From JBBDXI01 sp040902425 (lineage in GTDB: Bacteria; Planctomycetota; Phycisphaerae; Phycisphaerales; UBA1924), in the NCBI GenBank assembly GCA_040902425.1, contig JBBDXI010000046.1, positions 1 through 29,271 of the forward strand: a stretch of DNA of 29,271 nt, read 5' to 3'. This document shows, piece after piece, positions 1-7,053 of this stretch (position 1 is its first letter; each line of letters starts with the position of its first letter). Made by a program: the position numbers and the translations under genes. The notes beneath the pieces are model-generated. The model ran no database searches, was not told the origin of the DNA, and saw only the letters and a list, made by a program, of their open reading frames with translations.

Positions 1-34
1 GGTGGCGGGGGGGGGCGTGGGGGGGTGGGGGGGT
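1..34. repeat. G-tract low-complexity sequence
   Basis: Runs of nine, seven and seven G (7-15, 19-25, 27-33) are separated by one to three bases, downstream of the histidine kinase stop. The first run can be split, so a plus-strand four-tract G-quadruplex is possible. The rest of 1-109 is G-rich and shows no gene. A homopolymer-rich contig end could also be a sequencing artefact. Confidence 0.5.
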
Positions 35-109
35 CAAGGATAGCGAAACGCCCTCCCGCATGGGGCGGGGAGGCGGGCGATCCACGGCGGGGTGGTCGGG
101 GAAACTCGT

Positions 110-2068
110 CTATGCCACCGACTCGGCCGCGCCGCCGCGCCCGGCGATTGGAGCTCCGGCGGCGTGGGGGAGGCGGAGGAAGAAGGTGGAGCCCTCGCCC
201 TCGCGCGACTGGAGCCAGAGTCGCCCGCCGAGGAGGTCGGCGACTTTCTTGACGATGGCGAGGCCGACGCCGGCGCCGCCGCCGAAGGCGTCGCGGGCGT
301 GGAGGCGCTTGTACATGCGGAAGATGGCGGCGTGGTGGCGCTCGGGGATGCCGATGCCGTTGTCGCGGATGGCGATGGCGCCGTCGTCGGTGGCGCCGAT
401 CTCGACGCGGGGGACGGGCGAGCGGTTGTACTTGACGGCGTTGGTGATCAGGTTGGCGAAGACCTGGCCGAGCAGGACGCGGTCGGCCCGGAGGGTGGGC
501 AGGCCGGGGGCGAGGGCGACCTGCGCCCCGCGCTCGGCGAGCCAGGGGCGGAGCGAGTCCAGCGCGGCCTCGGCGGCGTCGGCGGCGTCGACATCCTCCA
601 GGCGCGGCTCGGCGCGCCCGAGGCGGGCGAAGTCCATGAGGGCGTCGAGCAGGTCGTACATGCGCTTGGGGAGGCGGACCAGGGCCCGGAGCTTCTCGCG
701 CCCCGGGGCGTCGAGGGTGTCGCCGTAGTCCTCCAGCAGCATCTGGGCGTAGCTGGCGATGCCGCGGAGCGGCTCCTTGAGGTCGTGGCTGGCGACGTAG
801 GCGAAGTCCTGCAGCTCGGCGTTGGAGCGGGCGAGGTCGTAGACGCGCCGGGCGAGCTCCTCGCGGGTGCGGTTCAGCTCGGTCACATCGACGAACACGG
901 CGACGGAGCCGGTGATGGCGCCGTCGGGGTCGCGGAGGGGCGCGGCGTTGCCGTAGAGGGAGACGGCGCGGCCGCCGGCGTGCAGCTCGATCTCCTCGCC
1001 GCGGACCTCTTCGCCGCGGGCGGCGCGCCGGGTGGGCAGGTCGCCGGGTGCGAGGGGGCGCCCGTCGCGCAGGACGCGCAACTCCCCGCCCGCCAGGGCG
1101 TCGGCGAGGTTGGCGCCGCGGGCGGACCCCAGGACCTGGACGGCGGCCTGGTTCCCGGTGACGAGGGCGCAGCGGGGGTCGCGGGCGATGAGGACCATGG
1201 CGGGGGCGACATCCATGATGGCCTCGAGCTCGGCGGCGCGGGCGCGCTCGCGGGCCTCGCTGCGGCGGAGGGCCTCCTCGGCGCGCCGGCGCTCGGTGAC
1301 GTCGCGGGCGACCTTGGAGGCGCCGATCACGCGCCCGGCGCCGTCGCGGACGGGGGAGATGGTGAGGGAAATGTCCAGCAGCCGGCCGTCGCGGGCCTGC
1401 CGGACGGTCTGGAAGTGCTCGATGCGCTCGTTGCGCCGGAGGCGCTCGAGGATGCGGGCCTCCTCGTCGCGAAGGGCCTCGGGGATGATGAGGGTGATGT
1501 GCCGCCCGATCGCCTCGCCAGCGGTGTAGCCGAAGATGCGCTCGGCGCCGCGGTTCCAGGAGGTGATGGTGCCGGTGAGGTCCTTGCTGATGATGGCGTC
1601 GTCGGAGGACTCGACGATGGCGGCGAGGCGCGACCGGGCCGTATCCCGGTCGATGTCGGCGGGGGGTCCGCCGGGGGCGTCGTCGGTGGCGCGCCGGGGG
1701 TGCCCGGGCCGTGCCGGTTCGCGCAGCGCGCCGACCACGGCGGCGACGAGGGCCGGGGGCACGCGGTCGTCGAGCACGGCGTCGGCCCGCAGGCCGCTGC
1801 CCGCGGGGAGCACGCCGCCGGGGGCGAGGACGATGGAGGCATCCGCCGGGAGCGGCGGCGGCGGCCCGCCCGCATCCCCGTGCAGGGCCCCGCCCCGGCG
1901 CAGGACGACGTCTGCCGCGGGTTCGAGGCCGGCCTCGCGCAGGGCCGCGGCATCCGGGGCCTGGTCCCGGTCGGAAAGGTACGAAACGACTGCTCGGGCC
2001 ACACGGGCACTCCGCGAAACCGCCTCCCCGGGGCGCATGCTAGCGGTCGATCGTGAAGCCGCTTTCAT
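110..2068 (-). CDS. PAS-PAS sensor histidine kinase (orphan)
   Basis: Probably a soluble sensor kinase of 652 aa: no membrane segment or signal peptide is visible. Residues 1-135 are Ala/Pro-rich and may be a degenerate receiver-like or linker region. PAS 1 spans about 145-260 (SSDDAIISKDLTGTITSWN, ending in a PAC-type DVTERRRAEE). PAS 2 spans about 278-398. The dimerisation and phosphotransfer helix carries ASHDLKEPL with His428 as the expected phospho-acceptor. The ATPase domain has an N box near 538-548, a G1 box DNGIGIP (569-575) and a G2 box GGAGVGLAIVKK (597-608). All catalytic boxes look intact. This layout resembles bacteriophytochrome/Cph1-type C-termini (SNAELQDFAYVASHDLKEPL style), but no GAF/PHY domains are present. 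No response regulator is adjacent, so the partner is unknown. The start is uncertain: Met1 and Met11 (2038) are both possible and neither has a clear ribosome-binding site. Confidence 0.9.
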   Translation of the reverse strand: MKAASRSTASMRPGEAVSRSARVARAVVSYLSDRDQAPDAAALREAGLEPAADVVLRRGGALHGDAGGPPPPLPADASIVLAPGGVLPAGSGLRADAVLDDRVPPALVAAVVGALREPARPGHPRRATDDAPGGPPADIDRDTARSRLAAIVESSDDAIISKDLTGTITSWNRGAERIFGYTAGEAIGRHITLIIPEALRDEEARILERLRRNERIEHFQTVRQARDGRLLDISLTISPVRDGAGRVIGASKVARDVTERRRAEEALRRSEARERARAAELEAIMDVAPAMVLIARDPRCALVTGNQAAVQVLGSARGANLADALAGGELRVLRDGRPLAPGDLPTRRAARGEEVRGEEIELHAGGRAVSLYGNAAPLRDPDGAITGSVAVFVDVTELNRTREELARRVYDLARSNAELQDFAYVASHDLKEPLRGIASYAQMLLEDYGDTLDAPGREKLRALVRLPKRMYDLLDALMDFARLGRAEPRLEDVDAADAAEAALDSLRPWLAERGAQVALAPGLPTLRADRVLLGQVFANLITNAVKYNRSPVPRVEIGATDDGAIAIRDNGIGIPERHHAAIFRMYKRLHARDAFGGGAGVGLAIVKKVADLLGGRLWLQSREGEGSTFFLRLPHAAGAPIAGRGGAAESVA

Positions 2069-2129
2069 CGTGGTCGGCAGCGCCGGCGCTGCTCACAGCG
2101 CGGCCACTGGCTTCTAGCGCCCCCTCCTT

Positions 2130-2184
2130 CCCCTCTGAGTTCCTCTTCTCTCTTCGCGCCCCTTCGCGGGCTTCGCGTTCAAGA
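2130..2184. repeat. Intergenic CTTCGCG word repeat
   Basis: Three copies of CTTCGCG start at 2152, 2162 and 2171 (period 9-10), preceded by CTCTGAG/CTCTTCTC words and followed by TTCAAGAGA. Read on the minus strand this is a GCGAAG-type array. It is similar in style to the ACAGAG-type repeats that flank the GxxExxY gene at 8535-9002, but no nuclease gene is attached here. The resemblance is by eye. Confidence 0.5.
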
Positions 2185-2196
2185 GAATCGGGGGCG

Positions 2197-2258
2197 ACGG
2201 GTCGCTGGCGCTCGCCGCTCGTCAAGAGGAAGACCCGTCGCTGACGCTCCGGGCTCGT
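2197..2258. repeat. Imperfect direct repeat (GTCGCTGRCGCTC type)
   Basis: Two 26-base copies at 2197-2222 and 2233-2258 share 20 of 26 positions, including GTCGCTG and GCTCGT, and start 36 bases apart. They lie between the histidine kinase and sat, just after the last codon of sat. No reading frame, tRNA or hairpin terminator explains them. Confidence 0.5.
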
Positions 2259-2264
2259 GCGCGT

Positions 2265-3428
2265 TCAGGAACCCCGCGCCCAGCGGATCAGCACATCCGC
2301 CACCTCCGGGCGCGTGAACTCGGCCGGGGGGCGCTCGCCCTTGGCGAGCATGTCGCGGACCTGGGTGCCGCTGAGGTTGATCTGGTCGCCCTCGATCTTG
2401 GGGAAGCTCTTGGGGCTGACCATGCCGCCGGCGGCCTTGCTCCAGGCGGTGTGCTCGAACTTGAAGAGGGTCATGCCCAGGGCCCGCGTCACCGACTCGT
2501 CGAAGATGTTCTGGGCGTCGTAGGTGCCGTAGTAGGTGCCCACGCCCGCGTGGTCGCGGCCGACGATGAAGTGCGTGCAGCCGTGGTTCTTGCGGACGAT
2601 GGCGTGCAGCACGGCCTCGCGGGGGCCGGCGTAGCGCATGGCCGCGGGCATGACGGCGAGCATGGTGCGCGCCGGGACGAAGTACTTGTCGATGAGGACG
2701 CGGTAGCAGTCCATGCGGACGGCGGCGGGGATGTCGCCGGGCTTGGTCTCGCCGACGAGGGGGTGAATGAGCAGGCCGTCGGTGATTTCCTGGGCGACCT
2801 TGCAGAGGTACTCGTGGGCGCGGTGGATGGGGTTGCGGGTCTGGAAGGCGCAGACGGTGGACCAGTTGCGCTGGGCGAAGGCGGCCCGTGTCTGGGCGGG
2901 GGTGAGGCGGTGGTCGAGGAAGGCTTCGGGGCCGCCCTCGTCGGGGCAGAGGCGGAGGGCGTCGACGGGGCCGGCGAGGCAGGTGTCGCCCTCGTCGAGG
3001 ACGGCCTTGACACCGGGATGGGCGGGGTCCTCGGTGCGGAAGACGGAGGGAATCTCGAGGGCCTTGTCGTGGGGGTACTGCTCGGCGACGTTGAGGATGG
3101 CCTGGAGGGCGCCGCTCGGGGCGTGCAGCGCGAGCCGCTTGCCGACGCCCGGGGCCTGGTCCTTTCGCACGGCGAGGGCGATGGGGATGGGCCAGAGGGT
3201 ACCGTTCTTGAGCTGCATGCCGCGGCAGACGTTGGCGAAGTCCTCCGAGCCCATGAAGCCCTGAAGGGGGGAGAAGGCGCCGGAGGCGATCATCTCCAGG
3301 TCGCAGGACTGCTTGGGGGAGAGGGTGAGGCCGGGGAGCGAGGCGGCCTCGCGCTCGAGTTCCTTGGCGCGGCCGTTGTCGGCGAGGCGGTTGACGAGGG
3401 TGCCGCCGTGGGGGGCGATGAGGGACAT
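2265..3428 (-). CDS. sat: Sulfate adenylyltransferase (ATP sulfurylase)
   Basis: Forms adenosine 5'-phosphosulfate and pyrophosphate from ATP and sulfate, the activating step of sulfate assimilation; the reaction is reversible. The 387-aa length fits the single-chain Sat family (PUA-like N-terminal domain plus catalytic domain), not the CysDN type. Signature motifs are QTRNPIHRAHE (196-206), GETKPGD (226-232), GRDHAGVG (290-297) and NLSGTQVR (351-358). The family often has a Cys-containing segment before the C-terminal ISGT motif; here it reads AWSKAAGGMVSPKSFP without Cys, so a metal site there is unlikely. A GGAG ribosome-binding site lies about 8 bases before the ATG. The gene lies 33 bases downstream of the VapC-like gene on the same strand, so co-transcription is possible. 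No APS kinase or APS reductase is in the window. Confidence 0.95.
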   Translation of the reverse strand: MSLIAPHGGTLVNRLADNGRAKELEREAASLPGLTLSPKQSCDLEMIASGAFSPLQGFMGSEDFANVCRGMQLKNGTLWPIPIALAVRKDQAPGVGKRLALHAPSGALQAILNVAEQYPHDKALEIPSVFRTEDPAHPGVKAVLDEGDTCLAGPVDALRLCPDEGGPEAFLDHRLTPAQTRAAFAQRNWSTVCAFQTRNPIHRAHEYLCKVAQEITDGLLIHPLVGETKPGDIPAAVRMDCYRVLIDKYFVPARTMLAVMPAAMRYAGPREAVLHAIVRKNHGCTHFIVGRDHAGVGTYYGTYDAQNIFDESVTRALGMTLFKFEHTAWSKAAGGMVSPKSFPKIEGDQINLSGTQVRDMLAKGERPPAEFTRPEVADVLIRWARGS

Positions 3429-3461
3429 CGTGGAACTCCGGAAAGGCGGAAGCGGGGGATG

Positions 3462-3896
3462 CTACGCGTCGGGCTCAATGAGCGCCAGTCCCTCGTACCG
3501 TCCGAAGTCGGCGCGGTTGAGGGTCAGGAGTTGCTCCACCGCGTGCGCGTTCATCAGGGCGACCAATCGGGTGTCGAACGATTTGCGGCCGACCACGCCG
3601 TGCTTCGTGCAGAGGTCGAGCCAGCGACGCAGGAGGTCGGGCGGGTCCGGCAGGAGATCGAACGTCGCCAGAAGGCCATCGATCGACTGGCGGACACGTG
3701 CCGGAGGGAGGTCCCATCCGTTCGCGGCCGCGGGGCGGGTGGCCGTCACCCAGAACTCGATGATGTTCTGGGCACAGATGCAGAACCGGGCGCCCTCGTC
3801 GCGGAGCCGCTGCATGGTCCTCTCGATGGGCGGCCTGAGCTGGCCTTCGGCGGGCACCAGGCTCAACAGGATGTTGGTGTCCAGGAGCACCCTCAC
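3462..3896 (-). CDS. vapC: PIN-domain ribonuclease toxin, VapC-like
   Basis: A 144-aa PIN-domain protein, the expected endoribonuclease toxin of a type II toxin-antitoxin pair; RNA target unknown. It opens with LLDTNILLS (Asp6). Glu47 follows in the AQNIIEFW segment, Asp108 in SFDTRLVA, and Asp130 is a possible fourth acidic residue. Together these match the usual Mg2+-binding acidic set. Translation starts at GTG and overlaps the antitoxin stop in a GTGA quartet, which implies translational coupling. The antitoxin is immediately upstream and sat follows after 33 bases. A solitary PIN nuclease is the alternative reading, but the overlapping small antitoxin makes VapC the better call. Confidence 0.85.
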   Translation of the reverse strand: MRVLLDTNILLSLVPAEGQLRPPIERTMQRLRDEGARFCICAQNIIEFWVTATRPAAANGWDLPPARVRQSIDGLLATFDLLPDPPDLLRRWLDLCTKHGVVGRKSFDTRLVALMNAHAVEQLLTLNRADFGRYEGLALIEPDA

Positions 3897-4132
3897 GCGT
3901 CGTCCCGGTACATGGACTCGCGGCGCATGGCCTCTGGCGGGAGGGGAGGGACCTCGAGTGATCCAAAGACCATCTCGCGGGCGCGGCGGAGCTGATCCGT
4001 GGGGCCGTTGGTCTCCGTGCCCGAAGGGGAGCGGGAGGTCACGTCGAGCACGACTTCGGCGCCCGCCGGAAGTTGAATCGGGTGGTCGGGGATGAAGACG
4101 CGCCCGTCGAAATGGGCCTTGATTCGGGTCAT
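3893..4132 (-). CDS. VapB-like antitoxin (AF2212/DUF104-like)
   Basis: A 79-aa protein. Its N-terminus (TRIKAHFDGRVFIPD, then PIQLPAGAEVVLDV, residues 2-30) matches the style of the AF2212/DUF104 antitoxin family found before PIN toxins. The charged C-terminal half (RRAREMVFGSLEVPPLPPEAMRRES) would be the toxin-binding tail. The start at 4132 is chosen because the family begins within a few residues of this motif. It is also chosen because a TATACT hexamer lies exactly six bases upstream, which suggests a leaderless transcript; longer in-frame starts would run through that promoter. The stop overlaps the toxin start by four bases (GTGA). Autoregulation by the VapBC complex is usual for the family but no operator is obvious. 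Confidence 0.82.
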   Translation of the reverse strand: MTRIKAHFDGRVFIPDHPIQLPAGAEVVLDVTSRSPSGTETNGPTDQLRRAREMVFGSLEVPPLPPEAMRRESMYRDDA

Positions 4133-4138
4133 CGCCTG

Positions 4139-4144
4139 AGTATA
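4139..4144 (-). promoter_or_regulatory. Candidate -10 box (leaderless) for vapB
   Basis: TATACT on the minus strand, followed by six bases and then the antitoxin ATG. At that distance transcription would start at or next to the start codon. No good -35 is visible. Confidence 0.5.
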
Positions 4145-4167
4145 CGAGGGTGGACGCCGGCGGACGC

Positions 4168-4173
4168 TACCCT
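4168..4173 (+). promoter_or_regulatory. Candidate -10 box for gmk
   Basis: TACCCT, eight bases before the gmk ATG, in the 49-bp divergent gap with vapB. It is a weak match alone, but it follows the TANNNT-N6-8-ATG pattern seen at seven other genes here. No ribosome-binding site precedes this ATG. Confidence 0.35.
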
Positions 4174-4181
4174 GTACCCCC

Positions 4182-4805
4182 ATGCCCGCCCCCGATCCCG
4201 GCCATCGCCTGCCGACCGACACCCGGGACGGGTTGCTGCTGATCATCAGCGGGCCCTCGGGGGTGGGGAAGACGACGGTGACCCGCGGGGTGGAGCGGTC
4301 GATACCCGACGCCGTCTTCTCCGTCTCCGCGACGACGCGGCAGAAGACGGCGGCCGATGTGGAGGGCGTGGACTACCACTTCGTGAGCGACGAGGAGTTC
4401 GAGCGGATGAAGGCGGCGGGGGAGTTCCTGGAGACGGCGGGGGTCTACGGGAAGAAGTACGGCACGCCGCGGGCCTGGGTGGAGGAGCAGCTGCGGCGGG
4501 GGCGGGTGGTGATCCTGGAGATCGACGTTCAGGGGGCGGAGCAGGTGAAGCGGGCGATCCCGGACGCCTTCGGCGTGTGCATCCTGCCGCCGAGCGAGCG
4601 GGAGCTTCACGCGCGGCTGCGGAACCGGCGGCGCGAGGATGAGGCGATCATCGCGCGGCGGTTCGCGGAGGCGAAGCGGGAGATCGAGCACGCGCGGGCG
4701 TGCGGGGTGTACGACGCGTTCCTGGTGAACAGCGACCTGGAGGCGACGATCCGGGAGGCGGTGGGGCTGGTGAACGGGGAGCGGGCGCGCCGGCGGGGGG
4801 CGTAG
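4182..4805 (+). CDS. gmk: Guanylate kinase
   Basis: Transfers phosphate from ATP to GMP to give GDP, an essential cytoplasmic step in guanine nucleotide synthesis. The 207-aa length is normal. The P-loop GPSGVGKTT spans 24-32, the GMP-binding region carries SATTR (49-53) and GVDYHF (62-67), EFLETAGVYG and KYGTP follow at 81-96, and EIDVQGA lies at 113-119. All canonical motifs are present. The start at 4182 has no Shine-Dalgarno sequence but follows a TACCCT hexamer, so translation may be leaderless. The gene is divergent from the toxin-antitoxin pair, and the usual bacterial neighbours (rpoZ, dapF/coaBC) are not next to it. Confidence 0.96.
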   Translation: MPAPDPGHRLPTDTRDGLLLIISGPSGVGKTTVTRGVERSIPDAVFSVSATTRQKTAADVEGVDYHFVSDEEFERMKAAGEFLETAGVYGKKYGTPRAWVEEQLRRGRVVILEIDVQGAEQVKRAIPDAFGVCILPPSERELHARLRNRRREDEAIIARRFAEAKREIEHARACGVYDAFLVNSDLEATIREAVGLVNGERARRRGA

Positions 4806-4843
4806 CGGGGCGGGGCGCGGCGCGGGCGGGCGGAATTTGCGGC

Positions 4844-4872
4844 TTGACGCAATCGGTAGCTTGGGCTACAAC
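4844..4872 (+). promoter_or_regulatory. Candidate sigma-70 promoter of the 4884 gene
   Basis: TTGACG (4844-4849) and TACAAC (4867-4872) are separated by exactly 17 bases, the best -35/-10 pair seen in the window. The first palindromic operator half overlaps the spacer and -10. The predicted transcription start falls near 4879, inside the second operator. Confidence 0.55.
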
Positions 4873-4890
4873 ATGTGTAGCTTATGCTAC
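4856..4890. promoter_or_regulatory. Tandem palindromic operator, 21-bp spacing
   Basis: Two inverted repeats: GTAGC-TTGG-GCTAC (4856-4869) and GTAGC-TTAT-GCTAC (4877-4890). Their start-to-start distance of 21 bp is about two helical turns, so both face the same side of DNA. Both sites overlap the candidate promoter/transcription start, and the second includes the predicted ATG at 4884. This is the geometry of a dimeric repressor. The TGTA-N8-TACA outline loosely recalls winged-helix repressors of the BlaI/MecI/CopY type, but the half-site order differs from TACA-NN-TGTA and the regulator is not identified. Confidence 0.6.
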
Positions 4891-5690
4891 ATCATGCCCC
4901 TCTCGTGGCCGCGATCCTGACCCTGATGCCGCTGACTGCGCTGCGGGCGCAGCCGCCCGCGCCGCCGACGTCGGGGGGCCCGCCGATGGAGACGGACCGC
5001 CCGGACTTCACGGAGGGGACGCAGACGGTGCCCCGCGGGCGCGTGCAGCTGGAGGGCGGGTACACGTTCACGCGGGACCGGGCGGGGGGCGTGACGGTGC
5101 GGGACCACACGCTTCCGGAGGCGCTGCTGCGGATCGGGGTGGTGGATCGGGTCGAGGTGCGGCTGGGGTGGGAGGGGTACTCGTGGACCCGCGCGGGCGG
5201 CGGCGGGGGCGACGACGACGGCGTGCTGGATGGGAGCCTGGGGTTCAAGGCGCGGCTGCTTGACCAGGATGGCTGGGTGCCGGATTTCGCCGTGATCGGC
5301 GAGGTTTCGGTGCCGGTGGGGGAAGAGGGGAAGGGCACGGAGCGGTTCGACCCCGGCGTCAAGCTCTGCTGGGCCTACGGCCTGAGCGAGCGGGTGGGGC
5401 TCGCGGGGAACCTGAACTTCGCCGGGGTCTCCGGTGAGCGGCACACGCGGCACCTGGAGACCTCGGCCTCGCTCTCGCTCTCCTTCGACGTGGCGGACCA
5501 CCTCGGCGCGTACGTCGAGTACTTCGGGGTCTACCCGACGGAGCGCGGGCGCGCGGAGGAGCACTACTTCAGCCCGGGGCTGACGTTCCCGATCGGGCCG
5601 GACCTGCAGTTTGACATCCGCGCGGGCGTCGGGCTCAATGACGGCGCGGCCGACCTCTTCGCCGGGGCGGGGTTCGCGGTCCGCTGGTAG
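4884..5690 (+). CDS. Secreted/outer-membrane beta-rich protein, MetA-pathway-of-phenol-degradation-like
   Basis: A 268-aa protein with a signal peptide at about 1-23 (hydrophobic LVAAILTLMPLTALRA, then Q). The mature start ETDRPDFTEGTQTVPRGR is the hallmark of the large PF13557-like family of putative outer-membrane barrels or transporters. The rest is amphipathic beta-strand-like (alternating GGYTF, VEVRLGWEGY, DLQFDIRAGVGL) and ends in an aromatic (RW), as outer-membrane barrels do. An Asp/Gly-rich loop (GGGGGDDDG) lies near residues 109-117. Substrate unknown. ATG 4884 lies inside the operator and has no ribosome-binding site; GTG 4905 is an in-frame alternative that keeps a shorter signal peptide. 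The operator suggests the gene is repressed until an unidentified signal is present. Confidence 0.8.
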   Translation: MLHHAPLVAAILTLMPLTALRAQPPAPPTSGGPPMETDRPDFTEGTQTVPRGRVQLEGGYTFTRDRAGGVTVRDHTLPEALLRIGVVDRVEVRLGWEGYSWTRAGGGGGDDDGVLDGSLGFKARLLDQDGWVPDFAVIGEVSVPVGEEGKGTERFDPGVKLCWAYGLSERVGLAGNLNFAGVSGERHTRHLETSASLSLSFDVADHLGAYVEYFGVYPTERGRAEEHYFSPGLTFPIGPDLQFDIRAGVGLNDGAADLFAGAGFAVRW

Positions 5691-5702
5691 GCCCCGGGCG
5701 GG

Positions 5703-6266
5703 TCAGGCCATGGCGTTCTCGAGGGCGATCGACGGCGCGCCGGCGGCCTTCGAGGCGGGCGCGAGGCCCATGAACTCCTCGCGGACCACCTTGCCGTTCT
5801 GGACGGTGTAGACGCCGACCTCATCCATCCACTGGGTGGCGCCGGTGGCCTTCGTGCGCACCTGGACGCGGAAGCGGATGGAGAAGGCGGTGGCGCCGAC
5901 GTACGGGCCCTCGACGTTCCCGTCCACGACCTCGTTCTCGGAGTTCCACCAGTCGCTCTTGGCCTGGATCTGCTTGCGGCCGCGCCAGGCCAAGCGGGTC
6001 TCGGAGCCCTCGATGGACTCGCACTGGGGGGACCACCAGGCGTCCCAGATGGCCTTGTCGCCGGTGTTGGCGTGGAGCATGCGGACGACCTCCGCGCCGA
6101 TGCGGGCGGGGTCGGCGCCGCGCCCGGAGGAGACGGGGATGGGGCCGGCGGCGGCCTTCTTCGCGGGCTTCTTCTTCGCTGCCGTCTTGCTCGGACGGCG
6201 TGGGGGTTTGCCGCCTCCCCTGCGGGCTGTGCGAACGGGCGACTTGGACTTCTTCCTCTTTGCCAT
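5703..6266 (-). CDS. NTF2/SnoaL-like protein with Lys/Arg-rich N-terminal tail
   Basis: 187 aa. Residues 1-42 are a disordered basic tail (KRKKSKS, KKKPAKKAAA) like the histone-H1-style or DNA-binding tails seen in planctomycete proteins. Residues about 50-175 look like an NTF2/SnoaL-type fold: helices containing IGAEVVRMLHANTGDKAIWDAWW, then beta strands with SIRFRVQVRT and DEVGVYTVQNGKVVREEF. The function is not known; SnoaL-like domains often bind small ligands or act as add-on domains. A GGAG ribosome-binding site lies about nine bases before the ATG. The start is 12 bases after the nucleotidyltransferase stop, so this is probably the third gene of that operon. It converges on the 4884 gene. 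Confidence 0.75.
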   Translation of the reverse strand: MAKRKKSKSPVRTARRGGGKPPRRPSKTAAKKKPAKKAAAGPIPVSSGRGADPARIGAEVVRMLHANTGDKAIWDAWWSPQCESIEGSETRLAWRGRKQIQAKSDWWNSENEVVDGNVEGPYVGATAFSIRFRVQVRTKATGATQWMDEVGVYTVQNGKVVREEFMGLAPASKAAGAPSIALENAMA

Positions 6267-6278
6267 CTCAGTGCTCCG

Positions 6279-6839
6279 TCAGGGGACCGCCTGCTTCATC
6301 CGCTCCCAATCGGCCGACACGCCGAGCACGCCCGCCCAGCGGTCGATGAACGCCCGGTCAATCTCCGCTCCCGAGACCCGCAGCATACCCGCGATATCCG
6401 TGAGGTGCTTGTCGGACCCCCCCTCGCGGAAGAACTCGAGTTTCTTCAGGATCACGTCCTCCGGCGAGGCGAACCGCAAAGCCTTGCCGCTGGGCAGCAC
6501 CGCCATCCTGGCACGCTCCAACCGGCCCTGATCGAACGCCGAATCCGCAAGGACAATGAAGTCGACCTTGAGGCCCGAGGGGGAGTGCAGCACGTTGAAC
6601 ATGCCCCGGGCCCGCGCCGCCTCCCTGGCGGCCTCCTCCGATACGTACCAATCCTCCCCCGCGAAAGCCCGGCACAGGGCATCGACCCGGGCGGATGGAA
6701 GGGCCACGATCACATCGACGTCATGGGTCGTCCGGGCGTTGCCGTAGTACGAGCTGGCGATCGAGCCCGTGATGCAGTAGGGGATGGAGAGCCTGTCGCA
6801 CACCTCTCCCACGACTTCAGCCAGCTCGACGGGTTGCAT
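6279..6839 (-). CDS. MNT-type nucleotidyltransferase-fold protein
   Basis: 186 aa. The motif GS (25-26) followed by DVD (Asp40 and Asp42) and a later KVDFIVL (Asp93) is the polymerase-beta-like nucleotidyltransferase metal site, and it is complete. The C-terminal half (ASPEDVILKKLEFFREGGSD, then LTDIAGML) is typical of standalone AbiEii/MNT-like proteins. Such proteins can be toxins or antitoxins that nucleotidylate or adenylylate a partner; the substrate here is unknown. The ATG at 6839 is chosen because it begins the conserved fold; further upstream the frame runs in the body of the preceding gene. The 23-bp overlap with the upstream small gene and the short gap to the gene downstream indicate one operon. 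Confidence 0.8.
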   Translation of the reverse strand: MQPVELAEVVGEVCDRLSIPYCITGSIASSYYGNARTTHDVDVIVALPSARVDALCRAFAGEDWYVSEEAAREAARARGMFNVLHSPSGLKVDFIVLADSAFDQGRLERARMAVLPSGKALRFASPEDVILKKLEFFREGGSDKHLTDIAGMLRVSGAEIDRAFIDRWAGVLGVSADWERMKQAVP

Positions 6840-7047
6840 CCGCGATTCTCCGGGTAACCTCCCGATCGACCAGCTCGGGGGTCCAGTCGGGGTGCTGGGA
6901 GAGGACCCGGGCCGCCATGAGCCGCCTGCCGGATGTGCAGAGGGCACCCACCATCGCCAACCGCCCGGTGCCGCCCAGTCTCCTGAGCGCGGCGATCTCC
7001 TGTTCGCTCTGCGGGGCGAATCGGAAGTCGCGGGGGCGGTCGATCAT
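6817..7047 (-). CDS. Small helical partner protein of the nucleotidyltransferase
   Basis: A 76-aa, all-helical-looking protein. The core LRRLGGTGRLAMVGAL, then GRRLMAARVLSQHPDWTPEL, follows a pattern I associate with small proteins encoded immediately before MNT-type nucleotidyltransferases in planctomycetes and cyanobacteria (recalled, not searched). It overlaps the nucleotidyltransferase gene by 23 bp, so the two are likely translationally coupled and may bind each other. The ATG at 7047 is supported by TACAAT six bases upstream, which implies a leaderless transcript. No catalytic motif is visible. A toxin-antitoxin role is possible but unproven. Confidence 0.7.
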   Translation of the reverse strand: MIDRPRDFRFAPQSEQEIAALRRLGGTGRLAMVGALCTSGRRLMAARVLSQHPDWTPELVDREVTRRIADATRRAG

Positions 7048-7053
7048 GGCGCC

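Noticed and set aside
92..2056. A 654-codon open frame antisense to the histidine kinase
   Set aside because: Its translation is Gly/Ala/Val-rich with no domain, and the minus-strand frame carries complete kinase motifs. Long antisense frames are expected at this G+C content.
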